Below are positions 52,637-60,138 of a stretch of 64,000 nt of DNA, in pieces. Made by a program: the position numbers and the translations under genes. The DNA is taken from the NCBI GenBank assembly GCA_020628165.1, contig JAHDFM010000005.1, positions 3,981-67,980 on the forward strand. Reading direction: 5' to 3'. The notes under the pieces are model-generated. The model saw only the letters and a program-made list of their open reading frames with translations, searched no databases and was not told where the DNA came from. Source of the DNA: Bdellovibrionales bacterium. GTDB taxonomy: Bacteria; Bdellovibrionota; Bdellovibrionia; Bdellovibrionales; UBA1609. Position 1 is the first letter of the stretch, and every line of letters begins with the position of its first letter.

Positions 52637-54778
52637 ATGTCAGTAAAGAGCATGGAAATTATAGATAAAGGTGACTACGCCGTAGTTGAGTTTGATTTAC
52701 AAGGCGAGAAGGTGAATAAGTTTTCAACGCCTGTGATGTCACGACTAAAAGAAGTCACGGCTGAGCTTGCAAAATCAAATTACAAAGCCGTCGTAGTGAA
52801 ATCTAAAAAGAAAAAGATTTACATTGCAGGTGCCGACATTGACGAGATCAAAAGTATCACTGAGCCCACTGAATTTAGAAAAGTTTTGACAGAGGCTCAT
52901 TCGATTTTTAATGCATGGGAAGACTTACCAATGCCTACGGTTGCCGCGATTGATGGCGCTTGTTTAGGTGGTGGTTGTGAGTTTGTAATCTCTTTTGATT
53001 ACCGAATAGCAACTCTTGACAAATCCACTCGCATTGGTTTGCCGGAAGTGAAATTAGGAATTATTCCTGGCTTTGGCGGTTGTGTTCGTTTGCCGCGCAT
53101 GATCGGTTTGCAATCGTCTTTAGATATCATTTTGGCTGGCAAATCTGTTGACGGCAAAAAGGCCGCTAAAATTGGTCTTGTTGATGAGGCGGTTCCAAAA
53201 GAAATTCTTGATCAAAGAGTTGAGATGATGGTCAATGACATCATTGCTGGCAAAAAAGGGAAGCGCAAAAAAACTTACAAAGCTAAAAAGTTACCTAACA
53301 AAATTTTAGAATCATTTTTAGGGCGAGGAATTATTTTTTCACAAGCTAGGAAAGCTGTGATGAAAAATTCAAAAGGATTTTATCCGGCTCCATTAAAAGC
53401 TCTCGATGTTGTAAAGAAGGCCTTTGGTGCCTCAAGAGATAGGGCACAAAAAGTTGAAATGGACGGTTTTTGTGAGGTTGCCGTTTCAAAGGAAAGTAAA
53501 TATTTAATCGACCTTTTCTACTTAATGGAAGGTGTAAAAAAACAAACGGGTGTTGCCAGTGATGTAGCTAGCAAAACTGTCAAACAGGTTGGTGTTCTTG
53601 GCGCCGGTGTGATGGGTGGTGGTATCGCACAACTTGCGGCCGACAAAAATTACTTTGTGCGTATGAAAGACATCAGCAACGAAGCTCTTGCCATTGGATA
53701 CAAGCAAGCCAGCGACATATGGAGTAAAAAATTAAAGCGTCGTCGTTTAACTAAACACGATTTCAAAAAGAAAATGAGCCTTATTAGCAGTTCACTCGAT
53801 TACAGTGGCTTTAATAAGTTAGATGTTGTTGTTGAGGCGATTGTTGAAGATATGAAAATTAAAAAAGCAGTGATTTCTGATATGGTCCAGCACTGTAAAG
53901 ATGACGCCATCATTGCAACTAATACATCAAGCCTGAGTGTTACTGAAATGGCTGAAGCTCACCCCAACCCAAAAAACTTTGTAGGCATGCACTTTTTCAA
54001 CCCTGTTCACAAAATGCCACTCGTTGAAGTGATTCGCGGTGAACACACCAGTGATGAAGCGACGGCTACAATTTTTGAGTTGTCTAAAAAAATGGGCAAG
54101 ACTCCTGTTGTGGTTAAAGACGGTCCGGGCTTTCTAGTAAATCGACTTTTGCTACCGTGGATGGCAGAGGCGATGTTTCTACTTGAAGACGGCATGAGCA
54201 TTAAAACCATGGACAGGTACTACACCCATACTTTTGGTATGCCTATGGGGCCGTGTCGTTTACTTGATGAAGTTGGTTTGGACACAGGTATTAAAGTGTT
54301 AAAGATTTTCCAGGACGCTCTCGGTGAAAGAGTTCAAGTTTCAAAGCTTGCCGAAAACATTAAAAACTCAGACCGTTTAGGTAAAAAGAACAAAAAAGGC
54401 TTCTATCATTACGATGAGAAGGGCCGAGACACAGAGCCAGACACAAGTATGTATCAAGAACTTGGTCTGCCAACACCTAAAGACCCCCTCAGTAAAGACG
54501 AGTGCATCGAGCGCGGCATTTACCAGATGATCAACGAAGCGGCTCGTGCCTTGCTTGAAGACAAAATAGTTGAAACTCCCGGTGAGCTTGACCTTGCGAT
54601 GATCATGGGAACAGGTTTTCCTCCGTTCCGTGGTGGCTTATTGAAGTACGCCGATTCAGTGGGAGCAAAGACCATTGTTGAAAAACTTGAAGGCTATCAG
54701 AAGAAATGTGGCATTCGTTTTACAGTGGCAGATTCCCTTCGTAAGATGGCTGATGAAGGCGGAAAGTTTTACTCCTGA
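52637..54778 (+). CDS. fadJ: Multifunctional fatty-acid oxidation enzyme (FadJ/FadB-like)
   Basis: 713 residues behind GAGGAAG. An enoyl-CoA hydratase domain (about 1-190) has IAGADIDEIK and GACLGGGCEFVISFDYRIA with the oxyanion-hole Gly. A 3-hydroxyacyl-CoA dehydrogenase domain starts about 313 (VGVLGAGVMGGGIAQLAADK, NAD-binding) with the catalytic VGMHFFNPVHKMPLVEVI and GPGFLVNRLL. A C-terminal 3HCDH domain closes (GTGFPPFRGGLLKYADS). It performs hydration and oxidation of enoyl-CoA, feeding the coupled thiolase. Confidence 0.92.
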   Translation: MSVKSMEIIDKGDYAVVEFDLQGEKVNKFSTPVMSRLKEVTAELAKSNYKAVVVKSKKKKIYIAGADIDEIKSITEPTEFRKVLTEAHSIFNAWEDLPMPTVAAIDGACLGGGCEFVISFDYRIATLDKSTRIGLPEVKLGIIPGFGGCVRLPRMIGLQSSLDIILAGKSVDGKKAAKIGLVDEAVPKEILDQRVEMMVNDIIAGKKGKRKKTYKAKKLPNKILESFLGRGIIFSQARKAVMKNSKGFYPAPLKALDVVKKAFGASRDRAQKVEMDGFCEVAVSKESKYLIDLFYLMEGVKKQTGVASDVASKTVKQVGVLGAGVMGGGIAQLAADKNYFVRMKDISNEALAIGYKQASDIWSKKLKRRRLTKHDFKKKMSLISSSLDYSGFNKLDVVVEAIVEDMKIKKAVISDMVQHCKDDAIIATNTSSLSVTEMAEAHPNPKNFVGMHFFNPVHKMPLVEVIRGEHTSDEATATIFELSKKMGKTPVVVKDGPGFLVNRLLLPWMAEAMFLLEDGMSIKTMDRYYTHTFGMPMGPCRLLDEVGLDTGIKVLKIFQDALGERVQVSKLAENIKNSDRLGKKNKKGFYHYDEKGRDTEPDTSMYQELGLPTPKDPLSKDECIERGIYQMINEAARALLEDKIVETPGELDLAMIMGTGFPPFRGGLLKYADSVGAKTIVEKLEGYQKKCGIRFTVADSLRKMADEGGKFYS

Positions 54779-54810
54779 CCCTTTAAATGTTGGGCCTTGG
54801 GGTGTGACCC

Positions 54811-54926
54811 AAAGAGGTCAAAGGCTTTCATCCCGTACTCAAAAAACCTCGGGCAGCACCGCTCGCCCTACGGCCGAGCAGCGCACCCGCGGAACTGCGT
54901 GCGGGATAAAAGCCTTTGACCTCTTT
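54811..54926 (+). repeat. Long inverted-repeat hairpin after the fad operon
   Basis: Arms 54811-54835 and 54902-54926 pair over 24 of 25 positions (core AAAGAGGTCAAAGGCTTT), followed by TTTTTG. The 66-nt interior is much more GC-rich than the surroundings and has its own smaller hairpin. It can act as a terminator. Size and base composition suggest an interspersed palindromic repeat. Confidence 0.7.
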
Positions 54927-55038
54927 TTGTAATCTCTCTTTTTACATTTAAAGAATCCGTCGTGCATGCGTGTTGGTGGTTTTTTTCGTCACTGCTAGTT
55001 TGGTTAATTATTTGGTTTTCTTTGGTTCGCTTTTTTAT

Positions 55039-55551
55039 TTATAATTTACTTAGCTTTTCTTTGAGTTCTTGGAAGGCGTCTTTGATGGATTTTTTACTCG
55101 TATCTATGCTTATGGTTGGAGCGGTCCATTTTTCGTAAGTTCTATTAATTACTTGTTCCCATGTGGGTTGTTTGTGGTTTTTGATGTCGTTGATTCTGTT
55201 TTCAACTCGGAATTGGTGTTCTTTTTTGTCGGAGCAAATCACTTCAATGTTTGTGAAGCTGGCTTCTACTGACAGGGCTGTTTGTTGCCATTCATTTCGT
55301 GTCAAAGCAATTGGGTTCACTGAGTCTGCGATGACTTTGTTGCCAAGTTTTAAATTGTCTTTGGCGATGAGATAAGAAATTCTGTAGCCTTCGCCTTGAA
55401 CATCCTTAAGACTGCAGACATCTCTCAATCCTTGTTCAAGGGTATCAATACGCAAGTGTGTTGCTTTGATATGTGTGGCTAATAACTTTGCTAAAGTTGT
55501 TTTGCCCGAGCCGGGGAGTCCTGAGAATATGTATAAGTGGCCTGGTTTCAT
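55039..55551 (-). CDS. P-loop kinase-like protein (AAA_33 type)
   Basis: 170 residues, cytosolic. The N-terminal Walker A GLPGSGKTTLAKLLA (about residues 11-25) is followed by a switch-like HLRIDTLEQGLRD and a later acidic DSVNPIALTRNEW, as in small-molecule or zeta-toxin-like kinases. No gene beside it looks like an antitoxin. Substrate unknown. Confidence 0.75.
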   Translation of the reverse strand: MKPGHLYIFSGLPGSGKTTLAKLLATHIKATHLRIDTLEQGLRDVCSLKDVQGEGYRISYLIAKDNLKLGNKVIADSVNPIALTRNEWQQTALSVEASFTNIEVICSDKKEHQFRVENRINDIKNHKQPTWEQVINRTYEKWTAPTISIDTSKKSIKDAFQELKEKLSKL

Positions 55552-55727
55552 TAGGTCTCTTTATATAAGTAAAGCGTTTCCTGCAAGTGGCTTTTCGAAA
55601 TACATTTCATGAAAACTTAGTTTTAAATTATTCTCGTTAATAACAATCTTTGCACTGATATTCCTTCATTAAGAAAAAACATTTAACGATTTAGAGATAT
55701 TATTTTCTAACAAATTAGAAATTATTC

Positions 55728-56228
55728 TTATTGAGCTAAAATTTGCTCAGCTGCTTCTTTCATTGTATTACAGCTATCTTCTGATTCAGGAAATATGTAA
55801 ATGCTGAAGTCTAATAAGTTAACTCCATTTAATTTTAGTGAGTGACCACCAACACAGCTGACAGATGCAGACCTGCAATCACTTTCTGATACCGGTACAC
55901 AAGTGGGTGCCCCATTCTGATCGCTAGAAGATGCTTTTAACACTTCTTCTTTGAATTGATTGAAATTACTACCATTTTTTGCGTCTCTCATTACTTCACA
56001 ATTAATGAGTGCATTCTCATCTTCTTCAGTTGAAAACCATTTAAGAGAGCTCATAGAATCATATTCGAGTGAATATGCACCTACGCAGTTGTTTGATTCA
56101 GTGACGGTACAGTCTTCATAGATCAACGGTCGACATGTCAATTCACGATACACTTTATCAAAAGCAAACAATTCGCTTGAAAACAATACAGAAATAAGAA
56201 TTAAACTTAAATAGAATTTATTGGTCAT
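55728..56228 (-). CDS. Exported Cys-rich protein with an internal duplication
   Basis: 166 residues, signal MTNKFYLSLILISVLFSSEL. Two paralogous halves share a Cys frame: LTCRPLIYEDCTVTESNNCV then GAYSLEYDSM, and PTCVPVSESDCRSASVSCV then GGHSLKLNGV, each followed by a further Cys (INCEVM, DSCNTM). The repeated Cys spacing suggests two disulfide-stabilised modules. No family recognised. Monocistronic. Confidence 0.65.
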   Translation of the reverse strand: MTNKFYLSLILISVLFSSELFAFDKVYRELTCRPLIYEDCTVTESNNCVGAYSLEYDSMSSLKWFSTEEDENALINCEVMRDAKNGSNFNQFKEEVLKASSSDQNGAPTCVPVSESDCRSASVSCVGGHSLKLNGVNLLDFSIYIFPESEDSCNTMKEAAEQILAQ

Positions 56229-56494
56229 TTCAGAAACTCCTTGTGCTTGTGAGTTTTAAAGTACATTAAATAGATATTTATAGTAGAAGTAATGTAAAAA
56301 AGTTAAGTTTGTACAAAAAATAAATTAACAGGTAGGTTCTTGTAATCACCAAAGTTTTTTAAATAAATAGTTTCATCTGTTAAGATTTTTTTTAATTACT
56401 AGGTTATCAAAATCAAATCAATTTTCATGTGTATAGGGGGTTTGATATAGTATATTCATAGACTTGCACATGTCATTCAGCTATCAAAGAAAAC

Positions 56495-57034
56495 ATGATC
56501 AAACCTTTAGACAAAAGACTATTTTCAACAAATTTAGTAGGAACAAGGATTCAGTTAAAACTAGTGTCACCTGAATTGAGCGAGCAGGTTTGGGAATTCA
56601 TCAATAGAGACCATAGTGCTGGTGGTGAGTTATATATTTGGGTTAAATCTAAAGAAGATGTTGAAAATTACATAACTAAAAAAGTCTCTGAAAATACAAA
56701 AGAACAGGATTATTTCATTATTCAAGAAGACAAGGTGATTGGCACTATCAACATTCACACAATTAACTATCTAGATCATAAAGCTGAGATTGGGTACTCA
56801 ATTGAAAAAGCTAAAGAAGGCCAAGGCTTAGTCACTGAGGGAGTTCAACTCATAGAAGATGAAATGAAAAGGTTAGGCTTTAATAAGCTAATTATTAATT
56901 GTGACATCAATAATATAAGGTCAATGAATGTTGCTGAAAGAAACAACTACAAGAAAGAGGGTGTTTTTATTCAGGATTGTATAGAGAACGGTAAGTTCAG
57001 AGATTCAGTTCTTTTTGGTAAAATCTTAAGATAA
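56495..57034 (+). CDS. GNAT acetyltransferase, RimJ/RimL-like
   Basis: 179 residues, cytosolic. Family blocks: IQLKLVSPELSEQVWEFI, VIGTINIHTINYLDHKAEIG, the acetyl-CoA-binding turn GYSIEKAKEGQGLVTEGVQ, and NKLIINCDINNIRSMNVAER. It resembles RimL-type N-acetyltransferases, which modify ribosomal proteins or small molecules. The actual acceptor is not predictable. Confidence 0.82.
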   Translation: MIKPLDKRLFSTNLVGTRIQLKLVSPELSEQVWEFINRDHSAGGELYIWVKSKEDVENYITKKVSENTKEQDYFIIQEDKVIGTINIHTINYLDHKAEIGYSIEKAKEGQGLVTEGVQLIEDEMKRLGFNKLIINCDINNIRSMNVAERNNYKKEGVFIQDCIENGKFRDSVLFGKILR

Positions 57035-57116
57035 AGCGTTTAATAAATTTATGCTTTATTATAAATAAGTCGTCTTGCTAATGAGTCTTTTGGTAAAAAT
57101 AGTTGAGTTACATAAA

Positions 57117-58004
57117 CTAGTTTTTAAACTTCAGGTAGACATAATCTAGCTGAATTTCACGAGTGCCTTTAAATAATAAGAAATCACTTTCTGGTACAAG
57201 TCTCCTGAATTCTTTTGTGCGATTTTTATATGGACAGTAGATAGGAATATTTATCATTGGAAATGTATTTGTAATATTTATTGAAGCAATTCTTAATTTA
57301 GGCATTGCTGTTTTTAACTCTATTTTAACACTGGTGTTTCCGACAAACTCTTTAGTAGTGTCATCTACAAGGTCGAGTGGTTCTGTAAGAGCATGCAATG
57401 AACCCGTAAGAAATACAATTTTTGAATTTGGGTCATTGTTGTGGATTTGTAAAATATTTGCAGCCATGGACTCATTTCGAAGATCCATTGAATTATTAGG
57501 CTGATCTCTTGTATCGACAGCAAAGACCTTAAAACCAAGATCACAAGCTTTTTCTATGACATCTAAGTAATTATTAGTTTGCTGATGATAAGACCAACTA
57601 GAGCTCCAAATGTTCTCAAAATCATCTCTATTCATTTGTCCTTTGCAGAATTGATTTAAAGAATTTTGCTGAGATTGATTTTGCATTTCTATAGCCAATG
57701 ATTTGTAATTATTTTTTTGTAACAGGACTAAGTTTTCAAGCAAAGTGTGTTTTGCAATGGCTTCAGTGTGAGTTTCTCCTATGATCAGAATTTCAGACTC
57801 AATAGATAGATGATTTAAAAGCTCATGCATTGAAGTCTCAATAGAATTATCAATGACGTCCTCATAGACTTGATGTGTGGCTCTAACCTCATTACTCATA
57901 TTACAATTTGAGCTATAACTATCGGTGTCATGCTGAAAAGCATGCGTGCTGAAGCTTAAGTAATGAGTAAGTAAAAAAAGAATTAATATAAAATAAGCTT
58001 TCAT
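57117..58004 (-). CDS. ChaN-like/EreA-superfamily exported protein
   Basis: 295 residues. I start at ATG 58004, where the signal peptide MKAYFILILFLLTHYLSFST begins; the frame opens at 58103. Diagnostic text: ILIIGETHTEAIAKHTLLEN (about 72-90), LAIEMQNQSQQ and TGSLHALTEP (about 208), the Glu/His pattern of ChaN and related haem-binding or esterase-like proteins. Exported and probably periplasmic. Exact activity unresolved. Confidence 0.6.
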   Translation of the reverse strand: MKAYFILILFLLTHYLSFSTHAFQHDTDSYSSNCNMSNEVRATHQVYEDVIDNSIETSMHELLNHLSIESEILIIGETHTEAIAKHTLLENLVLLQKNNYKSLAIEMQNQSQQNSLNQFCKGQMNRDDFENIWSSSWSYHQQTNNYLDVIEKACDLGFKVFAVDTRDQPNNSMDLRNESMAANILQIHNNDPNSKIVFLTGSLHALTEPLDLVDDTTKEFVGNTSVKIELKTAMPKLRIASINITNTFPMINIPIYCPYKNRTKEFRRLVPESDFLLFKGTREIQLDYVYLKFKN

Positions 58005-58338
58005 ATTATTTTTGGGAGTTAGCCCATAAACAAAGTATAAATGCCTAAACATGTTGCATGATTGAAAAGTTAAAATTTTTCCCCCTAAGAAAACAGAAAC
58101 CAAAGCTAATATGACCTAACTATACTTTTTTGACTGTAAGAATTTAAAATAATTTCTGGAATAATAATTTTTTTACAGACATGCAAATAAATAGACATTG
58201 TTAAAATTACAGTAAAAAGATGTTTTAAGTCTTAATGTTGTTTTTTTTTCTTATAGGTTTATTTATTGAAATAAAACTATCAATTTAAATTCAAAGTGTT
58301 AAAAAATGGTAAATATTTATCAAATGTGGAGAGAGAAA
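58005..58338. other. Intergenic region, no gene seen
   Basis: 334 bp between divergent exported genes, very AT-rich. Only the GGAGAGAG ribosome-binding site of the 58339 gene stands out. Confidence 0.5.
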
Positions 58339-58767
58339 ATGAAAATATTTTTAATGCTTGTTTATGTTGCTTTTGCTAGCGCTGTGTTTGCAGAGTCTGT
58401 ACACACTTACAATATAAATTCAAACACGGTCACAACTGTTTGTGACTTAGGAGCGACTAAGTTAACTTTTGAGTATCCTAACCCGGCTGGATCTTCAAAT
58501 TACACCAACGCAAATTCTGTTAAGTTAGTCTCTTCAGAAGATATCGAGGGTGTGACGACTGATTATAATTTGAAAGCCACTCAACTGTTTTTAACAATTT
58601 ACTCTGACGGTAATACTTATGGAAATGCTGTGAGTGCACTTTTTGTAAATGACAATGCTGAAGTTGTTCTTGGCTTAAATTCGAACAATAAAACTGTTTG
58701 GGGACAGGCTGTAGCTAACATACAGGCAAATGATGACGTTCTATGTTTGTTTGATACTGGTGAATAA
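58339..58767 (+). CDS. Small exported protein of unknown function
   Basis: 142 residues from ATG 58339 behind GGAGAGAG (the frame opens 33 bp earlier). Signal MKIFLMLVYVAFASAVFA. The mature part is a small beta-rich unit with two Cys (TVCDLGATKLTFEYP, DDVLCLFDTGE), probably disulfide-bonded across the domain. No family recognised. A terminator follows at 58789. Confidence 0.6.
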   Translation: MKIFLMLVYVAFASAVFAESVHTYNINSNTVTTVCDLGATKLTFEYPNPAGSSNYTNANSVKLVSSEDIEGVTTDYNLKATQLFLTIYSDGNTYGNAVSALFVNDNAEVVLGLNSNNKTVWGQAVANIQANDDVLCLFDTGE

Positions 58768-58788
58768 TTTTAGTGCACATATATCTTG

Positions 58789-58812
58789 AACCTCTATTTT
58801 TAGAGGTTTTCT
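58789..58812 (+). terminator. Rho-independent terminator
   Basis: Stem AACCTCTA/TAGAGGTT with a 4-base T loop and a TTTTCTT tail, after the small exported gene. Confidence 0.75.
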
Positions 58813-58928
58813 TGTCTTAGAAGTTCCACAGCTTTATGTGAAGTTAGGGGTTCTCGTCATGAAATTGCAGGACCAATAATGGAGCTACAAGTTTTACTTG
58901 TTCTCATCGTGATTAAAGCTTTGAAGTC

Positions 58929-59927
58929 TTATTTAAGTCGCACCTTATACTCAGGGCTTTTGATAACTTTGCCTTTCTTATCGCGAATTTGAATGTAGAA
59001 TTCGCCTTGATGGTATTTATTGAGCTTTTTAAGTGAAAACTTAAGTGTTTTTTTTCCTTTGATGAGAGCACTTTTTTTCTTTCCTAACGGGCGGTGGTAC
59101 CAAAAAATATCATAAGCTCCGTCTTTGTTAATTTCGTAAGAAAGCTTTAAAGGAGTTCCTGCTTTTAAGTTTAAGTTTTGTGACTGAGTTGTACTGATTA
59201 TAACTTCATCTTTAGCAGGCTCATCAGTTTTTGTTTCAGGTGGTTTTGGAATGGCTTTAGCATTTTCTGTTTTTGCAACTTCTTTGACTTCTTCTACAGT
59301 ATTTTCTTTTATGCCACTTTCAACCTCAATATCTTTGATCTGTTGTTCTGTGGGGTTGTCTACCTTAGCTACATCTTCAGCACTGCCTGCAGACTCAGCT
59401 TCTTTCTCCGAAACTTGAAAAAAGATCTGTTGCGGGCGGTCGATGCGATCATCCACTTCAATGACATAGTACTGTGTCTTCTCACCGGCGCTGACTTTAA
59501 AGCTTTCTCCAACTCCAACTTGGGTTAATTTTTTACCGTCTTTGCGCATCCACTTGATGGTAAAGTTCTCACTTCCTTTTTTGACCTTCATTCTTAAGTC
59601 TTTGATTTCACCTTTGGCAAGTTCATGAATAGGTACGGGACGTTCTTCTACTAAGAAGTTGACGTAGTTTTCTGGACGTTCTTTGCGTGGATTGAACTTT
59701 GGTGGAGGCGGGGGAGGTGGAGCGATCTTGCCTATTTTTTTTCTCGGTGGTGGAGGAGGTGGATTGTTGTTGTTAGCATCAGCATTTTGAGGAGCTAATG
59801 GCTCAATATTTTTTTGACTTTTTTTGTTTTTATAAGCGTTATTAGGATCGGAGGAAACGCTTACATAAATGATTCCTGCAACGATTAAAAAAAGTATCCC
59901 GCTTGCAATTATAAACTTTTTATTCAT
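58929..59927 (-). CDS. Membrane-anchored protein with proline-rich linker
   Basis: 332 residues; I choose ATG 59927 (the frame opens at 59999). A single N-terminal span (FIIASGILFLIVAGIIYVSV) is followed by a proline-rich linker with PPPPPP and PPPPPPP runs (about residues 45-75). Two strand-rich, Ig-like parts follow (FTIKWMRKDGKKLTQVGVGE, YDIFWYHRPLGKKKS), connected by an acidic helix (PTEQQIKDIEVESGIKENTV). The outline recalls TonB, but no TonB C-terminal domain is seen. Periplasmic scaffold role possible, function unknown. Confidence 0.6.
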   Translation of the reverse strand: MNKKFIIASGILFLIVAGIIYVSVSSDPNNAYKNKKSQKNIEPLAPQNADANNNNPPPPPPRKKIGKIAPPPPPPPKFNPRKERPENYVNFLVEERPVPIHELAKGEIKDLRMKVKKGSENFTIKWMRKDGKKLTQVGVGESFKVSAGEKTQYYVIEVDDRIDRPQQIFFQVSEKEAESAGSAEDVAKVDNPTEQQIKDIEVESGIKENTVEEVKEVAKTENAKAIPKPPETKTDEPAKDEVIISTTQSQNLNLKAGTPLKLSYEINKDGAYDIFWYHRPLGKKKSALIKGKKTLKFSLKKLNKYHQGEFYIQIRDKKGKVIKSPEYKVRLK

Positions 59928-60138
59928 AGGGTCTCGCTCTGGTAAATGCCTGTTGTCGTTAAATTTTATCCCAAGTTTATATATTTTTAAACATCCCAAC
60001 TAGACGAATGTATGACTCAACAAAATTTTTGAATCAGAAGTACGTCTATATTTAACTTAAGTCCTTCAAGAACTCTTTCGATTGAGCTCAGCTTTGCCGA
60101 TAAAAACTTAATAAAATAGTTATTTATGGAGAGCAGTT

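Noticed and set aside
58929-59927. TonB-like protein because of the membrane anchor and proline-rich linker
   Set aside because: No TonB C-terminal domain, and no ExbB/ExbD next to it.
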